From positions 62,001 to 126,000 of the forward strand of contig NZ_LUHG01000100.1 of the NCBI RefSeq assembly GCF_001623405.1: DNA of 64,000 nucleotides, in the 5' to 3' direction. The stretch's first letter is position 1. Every line of letters starts with the position of its first letter. The position numbers were made by a program, and so were the translations under genes. This document shows positions 1 to 8,695 of this stretch, one piece after another. Source of the DNA: Hydrotalea flava. Its GTDB lineage: Bacteria > Bacteroidota > Bacteroidia > Chitinophagales > Chitinophagaceae. Below the pieces are notes generated by a model. The model was not told the origin of the DNA and made no database searches. It was given only the letters and a program-made list of their open reading frames with translations.

Positions 1-1278
1 ATAAAAACCTTTATCCTGCATGGTTTTTACTTCAAATAAATTTCTGCCATCAAATATAGTTTTCTGATTCATTCTTTTTACCATTTCGTCAAAATCGGGT
101 GTTCTGAATTCATTCCACTCAGTAGCAATAATTAATGCATCTGCATTTTGCAGGGCTTCATACTGATCTTTTGCATAGTGAATACGATCGCCAATTTGCT
201 GTTGCACATTGTGCATTGCTTCCGGATCAAAAGCTGTAATGGTAGCACCTTCGGCTAATAATGCCTGAATGATATACAAAGCAGGTGCTTCACGAATATC
301 ATCTGTATTCGGTTTAAAAGCTAAACCCCACAATGCAAAATGCTTACCTGTCAGTTTGCCTGAAAAATAATTTTTTATTTTAGGAAGTAGGTGCAATTTT
401 TGGTTTTCATTTACTGTTTCAACTGCTTTTAAAATTTTAAAATCGTATTGCACTTGTTCGGCAGATTTAATTAAGGCCTGCACATCTTTTGGAAAGCAAC
501 TGCCACCATAACCAATACCGGGGAATAAAAATCTTTTTCCAATCCGTTCGTCGCTACCTATGCCTCTGCGCACCATATCCACATCTGCTCCTAACTTTTC
601 GCAGAGTTGTGCAATTTCATTCATGAATGATATTTTGGTTGCCAAAAACGAATTAGCAGCATATTTTGTAAGCTCAGCACTTTTTTCATCCATGAATATA
701 ACGGGGTTACCTTGCCGTACATACGGCGCATACAATTCACCCATTATTTTTCTGGCTCTTTCCGAGTTGGTGCCAATTACAACTCTGTCGGGCTTCATAA
801 AATCATCTACTGCAACACCTTCCCTTAAAAATTCAGGATTACTTACCACATCAAATTCGCCTTTATAGTTGGCGGCAATTGCAGCTTTTACTTTTTCGGC
901 GGTACCAACGGGTACAGTACTTTTATCTACAATTACTTTATAACCGGTCATTATTTTTCCTAACTGATCTGCAACTCCTAAAATATATTTTAAATCTGCC
1001 GACCCGTCTTCACCCGGTGGTGTGGGCAATGCCAGAAAAATAATTTGTGCATCTTTTATGCCATCGGCAAGTTGGGTAGTAAAATCTAAACGTTTTTCAT
1101 TTAAGTTTCTGATGAATATTTTTTCTAAACCCGGCTCATAAATGGTAATAGTGCCGGAAGATAATTTTTGTACCTTTTGGGTATCAATATCAATACAGGT
1201 AACATGATTACCGGTTTCAGCAAAACAGGTTCCGGAAACCAATCCAACATATCCGGTACCAACAACTGCTATCTTCAT
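1..1278 (-). CDS. ugd: UDP-glucose 6-dehydrogenase (3' end beyond window)
   Basis: Oxidises UDP-glucose to UDP-glucuronate in two NAD-dependent steps, supplying precursor for capsule or exopolysaccharide. The reading frame runs from an ATG at 1278 to the window edge without a stop, giving 426 residues of a family usually about 435-440 long, so only the extreme C-terminus is missing. The N-terminus has the Rossmann glycine motif GTGYVG followed by LVSGTCFAETG. The catalytic cysteine is C261 in GGSCFPKD, and the central NPEFLREG and C-terminal FKPNTDDIRE motifs are present. The DegT aminotransferase ends just upstream (1282), only 3 nt away and on the same strand, so the two are co-transcribed and probably act in one nucleotide-sugar pathway. 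Identification is secure. Confidence 0.95.
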   Translation of the reverse strand, partial: MKIAVVGTGYVGLVSGTCFAETGNHVTCIDIDTQKVQKLSSGTITIYEPGLEKIFIRNLNEKRLDFTTQLADGIKDAQIIFLALPTPPGEDGSADLKYILGVADQLGKIMTGYKVIVDKSTVPVGTAEKVKAAIAANYKGEFDVVSNPEFLREGVAVDDFMKPDRVVIGTNSERARKIMGELYAPYVRQGNPVIFMDEKSAELTKYAANSFLATKISFMNEIAQLCEKLGADVDMVRRGIGSDERIGKRFLFPGIGYGGSCFPKDVQALIKSAEQVQYDFKILKAVETVNENQKLHLLPKIKNYFSGKLTGKHFALWGLAFKPNTDDIREAPALYIIQALLAEGATITAFDPEAMHNVQQQIGDRIHYAKDQYEALQNADALIIATEWNEFRTPDFDEMVKRMNQKTIFDGRNLFEVKTMQDKGFY

Positions 1279-1281
1279 ATA

Positions 1282-2412
1282 TTATTTATTTAAAAAATTT
1301 AAAACATGCGTGGTGATGTATCCTAATTGTTCTGTATCTAATTCTGTATGCATGGGCAGTGAAATTACCCGTTCGGTAAGCCAGTCAGTAACAGGCAACT
1401 GCACTTCCGGCAAACCAAATGTGCTGAACATTTTTTGTTTATGGCCGGGTACAGGGTAATAGATCATGGAAGGAATTTTTTGTTCAGCCAAATAGGCATT
1501 CAAAGCATCTCTGTCAGCATTATTCAGTACCAGCGTATATTGATGATAAACATGGTTTGAATACGATGCAATACCCGGCACAGTAATATTTGCATGGTTG
1601 GCAAATGCCTGGTTATAAAAAGCAGCAGCCTGATTACGTGCGGCAATATATTCATCCAGGTGTTTTAATTTAACATCTAAAATAGCGGCCTGTATAGCAT
1701 CTAATCTGGAATTACATCCTACTACATCATGGTAATACCTTACCTTTTGACCATGATTGGCAATTATTTTTAGTTTGTCCGCCAATGTGTCATCGTTGGT
1801 AAATATAGCACCCCCATCACCATAAGCACCTAAATTTTTACTGGGATAAAAAGAGGTACATCCAATATGACCAATGGTTCCTGTTTTTACTGTTGTACCA
1901 TTTGAGAAGGTATAGTTACAACCAATGGCCTGCGCATTATCTTCCACAACAAATAAATGGTGTGCTTCTGCAATGGCCATAATTGCTTCCATATTCGCCG
2001 CCTGTCCGTATAAATGCACCGGCACAATTGCTTTGGTTTTTGGAGTAATGGATTTTTCAATAACATTGTGGTCAATACAAAATGTAACAGGATCCACATC
2101 AACAAACACCGGCTTTAAACGCAATAAAGCCACCACTTCCGTAGTTGCAATATAGGTAAAGGATGGAGTAATTATTTCATCGCCGGGTTGCAAACCCAAT
2201 GCCATTAAAGCAATTTGTAACGCATCGGTACCATTGGCGCAAGGAATGGTGTGTTTGGACCCCATATAGGTATTTAAAGAATGGGTAAACCTTTGAACAG
2301 CAGGCCCATTAATATATGCAGCACTCTCTAATACCTCCTGAATTCCTTCTTGTATAGCATCTTTAATTTTAAGATACTGGGTTTTGGTATCCACCATTTG
2401 AATTGGTTTCAT
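1282..2412 (-). CDS. DegT/DnrJ/EryC1/StrS family PLP-dependent sugar aminotransferase
   Basis: A 376-residue fold-type I aminotransferase that would transfer an amino group to a keto nucleotide sugar for surface polysaccharide synthesis. The PLP-binding lysine is K192 in FYPSKNLGAYGDGG and the pyridine-nitrogen aspartate is D158 in VVEDNAQ. The N-terminal substrate-loop motif PCANGTDAL lies near residue 57. Length and motif order match the family closely. It is transcribed with ugd (3-nt gap). A TAnnTTTG -7 box on the minus strand at 2432-2439 places the transcript start about 16 nt before the ATG. The exact sugar substrate cannot be told from sequence; WbpE/WlbC-like 3-amino sugar enzymes are the nearest remembered relatives. 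Confidence 0.9.
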   Translation of the reverse strand: MKPIQMVDTKTQYLKIKDAIQEGIQEVLESAAYINGPAVQRFTHSLNTYMGSKHTIPCANGTDALQIALMALGLQPGDEIITPSFTYIATTEVVALLRLKPVFVDVDPVTFCIDHNVIEKSITPKTKAIVPVHLYGQAANMEAIMAIAEAHHLFVVEDNAQAIGCNYTFSNGTTVKTGTIGHIGCTSFYPSKNLGAYGDGGAIFTNDDTLADKLKIIANHGQKVRYYHDVVGCNSRLDAIQAAILDVKLKHLDEYIAARNQAAAFYNQAFANHANITVPGIASYSNHVYHQYTLVLNNADRDALNAYLAEQKIPSMIYYPVPGHKQKMFSTFGLPEVQLPVTDWLTERVISLPMHTELDTEQLGYITTHVLNFLNK

Positions 2413-2431
2413 GGGCTCAATTTAAGTGCGG

Positions 2432-2439
2432 CAAAAGTA
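2432..2439 (-). promoter_or_regulatory. -7 box of degT-ugd operon
   Basis: Minus-strand TACTTTTG fits the Bacteroidota TAnnTTTG -7 consensus and lies about 20 nt upstream of the DegT start codon. No good TTTG -33 element is seen at the expected spacing, so this is a partial match. Confidence 0.45.
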
Positions 2440-2530
2440 AAACAAAATTATAATTGAAAACAGTTTTACATATTTCATGCCATAACTTGTACATTAAATG
2501 GTTTAAAAGCGTTTATTTGTACCAACAATT

Positions 2531-3790
2531 ATGTGGCAACTTTTTTTTTATAACCTTTTTTTAAAATTGTATGTGGTTATTGCCAAGCTCATTCAACGTG
2601 GCAATAAAAAGGCTGCTTTGTGGTTAACCGGCAGAAAAAATATTTTTGATCAGGTTTCAGCTGCTATACAAAACAATGCTCCACCCAATGTTTGGTTTCA
2701 TTGCGCCTCATTAGGCGAATTTGAACAGGGAAGGCCATTAATGGAACAGATAAAAACCCAATTTCCTACTTATAAAATTCTGGTTACTTTTTTTTCTCCT
2801 TCGGGTTATGAAGCAAAAAAGAATGATGCCATTGCTGATTGGATATTTTATTTACCAATGGATAGTGCTGCCCATGCTGAGCAATGGCTGACCATAACAA
2901 TGCCTGCTTTGGTGGTATTTGTTAAATATGAATTTTGGTATTATTATTTAACTGCCATCAAAAATAAAAATATCCCTGCCATTTTGGTATCGGGCATTTT
3001 TAGAGGCAACCAGCCATTTTTTAAATGGTATGGAGGCCTGCATCGAAACATGCTACATTGCTTTCAACATCTGTTTGTTCAAAATCAGGATTCAAAAAAA
3101 CTACTCGCTTCTATTGGATTGGACAATAAAACCACTGTTGCCGGAGATACCAGATTTGACCGTGTTACTAATATTGCCCTTGAGCCTTATCAAAATGCAT
3201 TGATTGAACAATTTATTCAAAACAGGCAGGTAATTGTTGCCGGCAGTACATGGACAGAAGATGATGAAGCCTTAGATCATTTTGCCAATACACACCCGGA
3301 ATTGTGTTTTATTATAGCCCCACATGAAATTGATGAAGATAGAATTGCCGAATGCAAAGCACTATATAAAAATAATATTTGTTACTCCGGTTTACATGCA
3401 GGTATCGATTTTTCAGGATGCAACGTTTTAATCATTGATAATATTGGTATGTTAAGCCGATTGTACCGATACGCCACTATATGCTATGTAGGAGGTGGAT
3501 TTGGGGAAGATGGGGTACATAATATTTTAGAAGCCGCCGTTTATGGCAAACCTGTTGTTTTTGGCCCCGTTTACGATAAGTTTTTTGAAGCAACAGCCTT
3601 GGTTGAATTAGGTGGAGCCTTTAGCATAGATGATGCTTTGATGCTTGAACAAGAATTTAAAAAATTATTGAATGAAGCGGAGCTATATTCAAATGCCTGT
3701 AAAATTTCCGGAAATTATGTACAACAGCATGCTGGTTCAACCAGAGGTATTGTAAAATATATTCAGGAAAATCTTCTTTTAATCAATTGA
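2531..3790 (+). CDS. waaA: 3-deoxy-D-manno-octulosonic acid (Kdo) transferase
   Basis: Inner-membrane GT-B glycosyltransferase that adds Kdo to lipid A precursor. The protein has 419 residues, as expected. An N-terminal hydrophobic anchor is followed by the diagnostic motif WFHCASLGEFEQGRP near residue 55. The C-terminal nucleotide-binding half contains YVGGGFGEDGVHNILEAAVYGKPVVFGP. The gene stands alone on the plus strand, divergent from degT-ugd. Its last 28 bp overlap the 3' end of the convergent gene at 3763-4389. Whether it is mono- or bifunctional cannot be decided by eye. Confidence 0.93.
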   Translation: MWQLFFYNLFLKLYVVIAKLIQRGNKKAALWLTGRKNIFDQVSAAIQNNAPPNVWFHCASLGEFEQGRPLMEQIKTQFPTYKILVTFFSPSGYEAKKNDAIADWIFYLPMDSAAHAEQWLTITMPALVVFVKYEFWYYYLTAIKNKNIPAILVSGIFRGNQPFFKWYGGLHRNMLHCFQHLFVQNQDSKKLLASIGLDNKTTVAGDTRFDRVTNIALEPYQNALIEQFIQNRQVIVAGSTWTEDDEALDHFANTHPELCFIIAPHEIDEDRIAECKALYKNNICYSGLHAGIDFSGCNVLIIDNIGMLSRLYRYATICYVGGGFGEDGVHNILEAAVYGKPVVFGPVYDKFFEATALVELGGAFSIDDALMLEQEFKKLLNEAELYSNACKISGNYVQQHAGSTRGIVKYIQENLLLIN

Positions 3791-4389
3791 TAAAAAGTGG
3801 CAATTGTTTCATTCTCATCCTGCCAGCCTAATTTCAGTTTTAGTTCTTTTTCCATCCAAAATGAAGCTTCCGGAAAAGATGCAAAACCATTAATGGTTTT
3901 AATACTCCTTTCAAACATGGTTTCATCTCCATGAAACAATTCATTCACAAAAAGATAGCGATCGTTAATGCCAATGGCTTTGCGTAAATCTTTTATGGGT
4001 GCTTCCTGTAAGGTGGCTGCTAATTCTTTCTTTTCTGTTTTTAATTTTTCGTTCAGGCTTTTATCGCCTTCCATTCCTTCCATAAATTCGGAGGCGGGTT
4101 TGTTAGGATGCGGAATGAATGTTGGCTTTTGGAATAGATTTGCTATGTAGGGATTCGATGTATCCTTATTATCCTCTAAAATTTTCTTTTCCGGAATGGG
4201 CATAGCTTGTTCTGAAGCAGGAAAATGAAATGGCATCACCACCGATACATGATTACCCACAGGCGCATGATGATGATCCTGCTGCAAGGCTGCCAGCAAC
4301 AATTGAACAGTGGCTAATAAAGCAGCCGATGACTCTTTTTTTGCCCATTGCTCATTTAATTTGTTGATAAGAGTATCCACTCTTTCCAT
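3763..4389 (-). CDS. Conserved protein of unknown function
   Basis: I do not recognise a named domain in this 208-residue protein. The N-terminal 55 residues are rich in Ala, Leu, Gln and His and look helical. A polar linker follows. The C-terminal 70 residues look conserved in character, with KAIGINDRYLFVNELF, then ERSIKTINGF and a Trp/Lys-rich WMEKELKLKLGW segment. I recall similar C-termini in many Bacteroidota hypothetical proteins. There is no signal peptide or membrane segment, so it is probably cytoplasmic. It converges on waaA with a 28-bp coding overlap. Confidence 0.75.
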   Translation of the reverse strand: MERVDTLINKLNEQWAKKESSAALLATVQLLLAALQQDHHHAPVGNHVSVVMPFHFPASEQAMPIPEKKILEDNKDTSNPYIANLFQKPTFIPHPNKPASEFMEGMEGDKSLNEKLKTEKKELAATLQEAPIKDLRKAIGINDRYLFVNELFHGDETMFERSIKTINGFASFPEASFWMEKELKLKLGWQDENETIATFYQLIKRRFS

Positions 4390-4463
4390 AGGATGTAATA
4401 CATTTGATGTTTGAAAATACGGTTAAAGTTAATAAGCTTTTACCAATTAACCCTTTTTAAAAA

Positions 4464-5033
4464 ATGTTTATAGAACCACACATTAAAGGCGATAAAATTG
4501 GTTGGATTGAAGTGATATGCGGCAGTATGTTTAGCGGAAAAACAGAAGAACTGATTAGAAGATTGAAAAGAGCCAAAATTGCTAATTTGAAAGTTGAAAT
4601 TTTTAAACCTGCAATTGATATAAGATACGATGATAATGATGTGGTAAGTCATGATGCCAATGCCATTGCATCTACACCCATAGAAAATTCGCAAACCATA
4701 TTGCTTTTGGCTCAGGATGTTGACGTAGTGGGAGTTGACGAAGCACAATTTTTTGATGATGAAATTGGAGATGTATGTGAAAAATTGGCTTTAAGGGGTA
4801 TACGCGTTATTGTTGCAGGATTAGATATGGATTATTTAGGCAACCCATTTGGACAAATGCCCAATTTGTTAGCACGAGCAGATTACATTACCAAACTACA
4901 TGCCATTTGTGTAGTATGTGGCAATATCGCGAACATATCGCATAGAAAAACAGAACAGTCTGGCCAGGTTTTATTGGGCGAAAAAGATATTTATGAACCC
5001 AGATGCAGGAAATGCCATCAAATTAAACCCTGA
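4464..5033 (+). CDS. tdk: Thymidine kinase (type II, zinc-binding)
   Basis: Phosphorylates thymidine to dTMP using ATP in the nucleotide salvage pathway. The 189-residue protein has the P-loop GSMFSGKT (residues 20-27), the catalytic glutamate E93 in VDEAQFFD, and four zinc-binding cysteines (C149, C152, C181, C184) in two CxxC pairs, all typical of the TK1-like family. Its TGA stop overlaps the ATG of ccmB by one base, so the two genes are translationally coupled although their functions are unrelated. Confidence 0.95.
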   Translation: MFIEPHIKGDKIGWIEVICGSMFSGKTEELIRRLKRAKIANLKVEIFKPAIDIRYDDNDVVSHDANAIASTPIENSQTILLLAQDVDVVGVDEAQFFDDEIGDVCEKLALRGIRVIVAGLDMDYLGNPFGQMPNLLARADYITKLHAICVVCGNIANISHRKTEQSGQVLLGEKDIYEPRCRKCHQIKP

Positions 5034-5689
5034 TGAACAAGCAGCACATTATTGCCCTAATTAAAAAAGATATATTGCTCGAAACCCGACAGCAATATAC
5101 CTTCTACGGTATTTTACTGTATGTGGCTTCTACTATTTTTGTAGTGTATTTAAGTATGGGGCAACCGGAAGATCGGGTTTGGAATGCTTTATTTTGGGTA
5201 GTGCAATTATTTATATGCATTAATGCTGTAGCCAAAAGTTTTTTAGCTGAAAGCAGGGGTAGAATGTTGTATTTTTATTCAATTGCAGGTGCCGGCGATT
5301 TTATGATCGCAAAACTGGTGTTTAATGCCATACTCATGTTATTGATGAGCCTTGTTAGTTTGGCTGTATTTACCTTGCTATTGGGTAATCCGCTTGAAAA
5401 TATGATAGCCTTTGTGGGCATTAGTATGTTAGGCGGGCTTAGCCTTAGTTTGGTATTTACATTTTTAGCAGCCATTGCCGCCAAAGCAGAGCAACAGGCT
5501 GCATTAATGGCCATCATGGGGTTTCCGCTCATTATACCGCAATTGTTGCTACTCATTAAAATTGCAGCCATTGGCTTTTCCTCTGTTGTTCAGGGTGGCC
5601 TCTGGCAAATGGTAGGTTTAATGATTGGCCTCGATGCAATGGTGGCAATTCTGGCATTTATTTTATTTCCTTTTTTATGGAAAGATTAA
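5033..5689 (+). CDS. ccmB: Haem exporter membrane protein CcmB
   Basis: Membrane subunit of the haem ABC exporter used in cytochrome c maturation. It has 218 residues with about six hydrophobic helices. The N-terminus KKDILLETRQQYT and the ESRGRMLYFY segment after helix 2 are typical of the family. It is separated by about 4.7 kb and by strand from ccmC and ccmD (10217-11109); no ccmA ATPase or ccmE is in the window. The start codon overlaps the tdk stop. The last 4 bp overlap the 3' end of the AMP nucleosidase gene. Confidence 0.88.
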   Translation: MNKQHIIALIKKDILLETRQQYTFYGILLYVASTIFVVYLSMGQPEDRVWNALFWVVQLFICINAVAKSFLAESRGRMLYFYSIAGAGDFMIAKLVFNAILMLLMSLVSLAVFTLLLGNPLENMIAFVGISMLGGLSLSLVFTFLAAIAAKAEQQAALMAIMGFPLIIPQLLLLIKIAAIGFSSVVQGGLWQMVGLMIGLDAMVAILAFILFPFLWKD

Positions 5690-6456
5690 AAACGCAAGTG
5701 CCTTACCGTTAATCCGTTATTTTTAAGCTGCAACAATGAATCAATTCCGATTTTTAGATGTCGGTCTACAAATTTGCTGGTAACTTTTTTATCGCTTGCT
5801 TCTGTTTTTACTCCTTCAGGAATCATAGGAGAATCGCTTACCAACAATAATGCACCTGTAGGTATATGGTTATAAAAACCAACAGTAAATATAGTTGCTG
5901 TTTCCATATCAATAGCATAAGCACGAACCTTGGTAAGGTAGGCTTTAAACTCATCGTCATGTTCCCAAACCCTTCTGTTGGTAGTGTAAACAGTTCCTGT
6001 CCAATAATCAACTTTATTATCACGAATGGTGGTTGAAATAGCTTTTTGCAAAGCAAATGCCGGCAGTGCAGGCACTTCAGGTGGAAAATAATCGTTAGAA
6101 GTACCTTCCCCGCGAAGGGCAGCAATGGGTAAAATTAAATCACCAATTTTATTACGTTTTTTTAAGCCACCGCATTTTCCTAAAAACAATACTGCTTTGG
6201 GTTCAATGGCTGAAAGTAAATCCATAATCGTGGCTGCACCCGGGCTCCCCATCCCAAAATTAATAATCGTAATATCATTCGCTGTTGCACATTGAAAAGA
6301 ACGATCTTTTCCTACTACATTTACTCTATTCCATTCTGCAAATTTTTCAACATAGTTATTGAAATTGGTTAGCAAAATGTACTCCCCAAAGTTTTCTAAT
6401 TTTTCTCCTGTATAACGGGGTAACCAGTTTTTTACAATTTCAGATTTTGTTTTCAT
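5686..6456 (-). CDS. amn: AMP nucleosidase (short form)
   Basis: Hydrolyses AMP to adenine and ribose 5-phosphate. The 256-residue protein is a member of the PNP/UDP phosphorylase superfamily, with NFGMGSPGAATIMDLL, FLGKCGGL and the MET(A) motif AIDMETATIF. It lacks the roughly 200-residue N-terminal domain of the enterobacterial enzyme, which is normal for the Bacteroidota form. It is a single gene, convergent with ccmB (4-bp overlap). Confidence 0.88.
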   Translation of the reverse strand: MKTKSEIVKNWLPRYTGEKLENFGEYILLTNFNNYVEKFAEWNRVNVVGKDRSFQCATANDITIINFGMGSPGAATIMDLLSAIEPKAVLFLGKCGGLKKRNKIGDLILPIAALRGEGTSNDYFPPEVPALPAFALQKAISTTIRDNKVDYWTGTVYTTNRRVWEHDDEFKAYLTKVRAYAIDMETATIFTVGFYNHIPTGALLLVSDSPMIPEGVKTEASDKKVTSKFVDRHLKIGIDSLLQLKNNGLTVRHLRF

Positions 6457-6673
6457 AATTTCTTAATATATATTATTTAAATACACAATCGTTACATCAT
6501 TCCAATTTCAAAAACCGCGGGTAAATGATTTCATTTCAAAAATTTCCGATAGTTTAACTGGTAAATGTAGCTTTTTTTGCTAAAAAGTTGCACACATTCA
6601 TTAAAAAAATATCACAACGTATATTTACAAACTATTTCAAAAAAATTGAGCTGACAAAAACCAGCTTCAAATC

Positions 6674-7105
6674 ATGATTCAAATACAGTACCCTCAATCG
6701 GATTTTAGTATTAAAGAACAAGGTGATAAAGCTTTTATTTTTGATACCATCAGAAAAATTTGGGTAACACTTACACCTGAAGAGTGGGTAAGGCAAAATT
6801 TTTTAAACTATCTGGTAAAAGAAAAAAAATATCCTGCATCGCTCATTGCAATAGAACAGGAAATATGGTTAACCGATAAAAAGAAAAGATTTGATATTGC
6901 TATTTATAAAAACAATGTACCCTGGATGCTGATAGAATGTAAGGAGATGAAGGTATCCTTATCCACTTCAATTATTGACCAGATTTTATCATACCAACAA
7001 ATATTAAAAACCGATTATCTGGTAATAACAAATGGGAACCAAAGTTTTTGTTGGGATACCATGAATGGAAAAGCCCTGGATGATTTACCCGAATATCATT
7101 CATGA
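6674..7105 (+). CDS. Stand-alone HsdR N-terminal-like (PD-(D/E)XK) nuclease-fold protein
   Basis: A 143-residue protein matching the 'type I restriction enzyme R protein N-terminal domain' family (HsdR_N_2). The nuclease core is visible: KKRFDIAIY supplies the aspartate and MLIECKEM the E-x-K pair, followed by QILSYQQILKTDYLVITNG. It has no helicase domain, and no HsdM or HsdS gene is nearby, so it is not part of a restriction system here. The family is widespread in Bacteroidota as a single-domain protein of unknown role. Its 3' end overlaps the convergent vWA-like gene by 10 bp. Confidence 0.82.
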   Translation: MIQIQYPQSDFSIKEQGDKAFIFDTIRKIWVTLTPEEWVRQNFLNYLVKEKKYPASLIAIEQEIWLTDKKKRFDIAIYKNNVPWMLIECKEMKVSLSTSIIDQILSYQQILKTDYLVITNGNQSFCWDTMNGKALDDLPEYHS

Positions 7106-8574
7106 CGGCTGTTGATACTAACCATAATCCGACCATTTTTATCTATCCGGAATGGCAAAGAACGGATCAGCAGCTCCCCCCCATTTTGCAACGCACTAAA
7201 ATCTGAAATTGTTTTATCAGTGAAATGCAAACTTCCACCGGTTTTATAGGCAATGGTTACATAATCAGGATGCACGCCAATTGTACCACCGCAAATCATA
7301 ATGTTTACTGGCTTTTTTATTTCTTGTACCAGTTCAATATCTCTTACAGGCGCCCAGTTATCAGCTATTAAAATAACTTCTTTACAATCTGCACAACGCG
7401 CTATAGATTGAATGAGCGCCTCACAAACATTTTCGGGTGTATCGCCTCCTGAACCCTTTTGCATGGCAGTTTCCATCAATGCAGCAGCATTTTTAATATT
7501 GCTATACGGTTGCATATAAATACCGCCGGTATGCCCCATTACTTTTCGCGCTGTAGGCATATCATCTCCATCATTAAAACAGGAAAACTGTTTAATGGAA
7601 TGCATCGTATCTGTTTGTTGTAACCAATGCAACAGTTGTATCGTATACAACGACATACTGGCCGTAACATCTACCACCAATAATGCCTGTTTGAATGATT
7701 GTTGCCGCAGGTTATGCAATAATGTTGTGTCTGGTAACGGTAATGACTTGGCGATTACAACTGATTGATGCAGCTGATCATCCGGCCATTCACGGGGTGG
7801 ACCTAATAAACAATACAATTGTGTTGCTTTTTGAAACTTTTGTTGTTGTTGCCGGGTAAGCATTCTTTTTTGCATGGCAGCCTCGAAAGGCATTTGCACA
7901 ATTGAATCGGATGGTACAATTGAAGTAAAAACAGTATCAGCAATTTGCAATACCGGCCTGTTTTTGATATAGAATACAGATGCGGTGGATGCTGATGAAC
8001 CATAAATTACATCCCAATACCTGATTTTTTTAGCCGGTTCAGGTGCATTGGAAGCAGTTTGCAGAACCGGATGATATGATAATTGCCGGAGTGCAGTTGC
8101 TGTTTGTTTTACCAGGGTTAATTCTTTTTGAACCGAGGCAAGTGTAGGAAAGGAACGATAATGAATTACGAATCCGTGCATCAATTGTTCTGAAGTGATG
8201 GCATCCTTTCCATTGGTTTGGCGAATCATTCTCCATTGTGTAAAAGATTGATCATGAATAAAGGGAATAAGTTGTAGCAATGATTTGAACCGAGCACCAT
8301 TGAGTGATGTTAATGTATTGGCTGCAGGATAATCAGTAAATACCAAATCAACCGATAAAATATCTGCATGTTGTAAATAAAAGACACCGGCAGTATCAAC
8401 AAAATCAGATTTGGCAAAAGGCATGGGTAAATACAAAACAGAAGTACTGACTGTATCTATCTGATAAACGGGAATTTTAATGACCTCACTACTTAAAATA
8501 TTATTGATCCATTTGGGCGGTTGTGCTTCAAGGCAAACAGGAATGAGCAGGAATATAGCAATAAGGTTTCTCAT
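7096..8574 (-). CDS. Secreted protein with von Willebrand factor A-like domain, function unknown
   Basis: A 492-residue protein with an N-terminal signal peptide (MRNLIAIFLLIPVCLEAQ), so it is exported. The C-terminal half, starting near residue 297, resembles a vWA fold: ALLVVDVTASMSLY supplies a D-x-T-x-S metal-ion-dependent adhesion site in place of the usual DxSxS, and later segments GSGGDTPEN and ILIADNWAP fit the following strands. The N-terminal 290 residues are not recognised. It faces the HsdR_N-like gene with a 10-bp overlap. The function may be adhesion or protein assembly, but this is inference. Confidence 0.7.
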   Translation of the reverse strand: MRNLIAIFLLIPVCLEAQPPKWINNILSSEVIKIPVYQIDTVSTSVLYLPMPFAKSDFVDTAGVFYLQHADILSVDLVFTDYPAANTLTSLNGARFKSLLQLIPFIHDQSFTQWRMIRQTNGKDAITSEQLMHGFVIHYRSFPTLASVQKELTLVKQTATALRQLSYHPVLQTASNAPEPAKKIRYWDVIYGSSASTASVFYIKNRPVLQIADTVFTSIVPSDSIVQMPFEAAMQKRMLTRQQQQKFQKATQLYCLLGPPREWPDDQLHQSVVIAKSLPLPDTTLLHNLRQQSFKQALLVVDVTASMSLYTIQLLHWLQQTDTMHSIKQFSCFNDGDDMPTARKVMGHTGGIYMQPYSNIKNAAALMETAMQKGSGGDTPENVCEALIQSIARCADCKEVILIADNWAPVRDIELVQEIKKPVNIMICGGTIGVHPDYVTIAYKTGGSLHFTDKTISDFSALQNGGELLIRSLPFRIDKNGRIMVSINSRHE

Positions 8575-8637
8575 ATCATCAATGAATCAACAGTTAAATT
8601 AATGAATTCATTTGGTATCATCAATTTTTGTACACCG

Positions 8638-8665
8638 AAAAAAAAGCCGTTGCAAAAGCAACGGC
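8638..8665 (-). terminator. Rho-independent terminator of gdhA
   Basis: A perfect 8-bp stem (GCCGTTGC at 8646-8653 pairing with GCAACGGC at 8658-8665) encloses an AAAA loop and is followed on the minus strand by eight U residues. It lies 30 bp beyond the glutamate dehydrogenase stop codon. Confidence 0.9.
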
Positions 8666-8695
8666 AATATTATTCAGCATAGTACATGAAGCAGA

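Noticed and set aside
6674-7105. Type I restriction-modification locus
   Set aside because: Only the nuclease-fold domain is present; no HsdM, HsdS or helicase part exists in the window.
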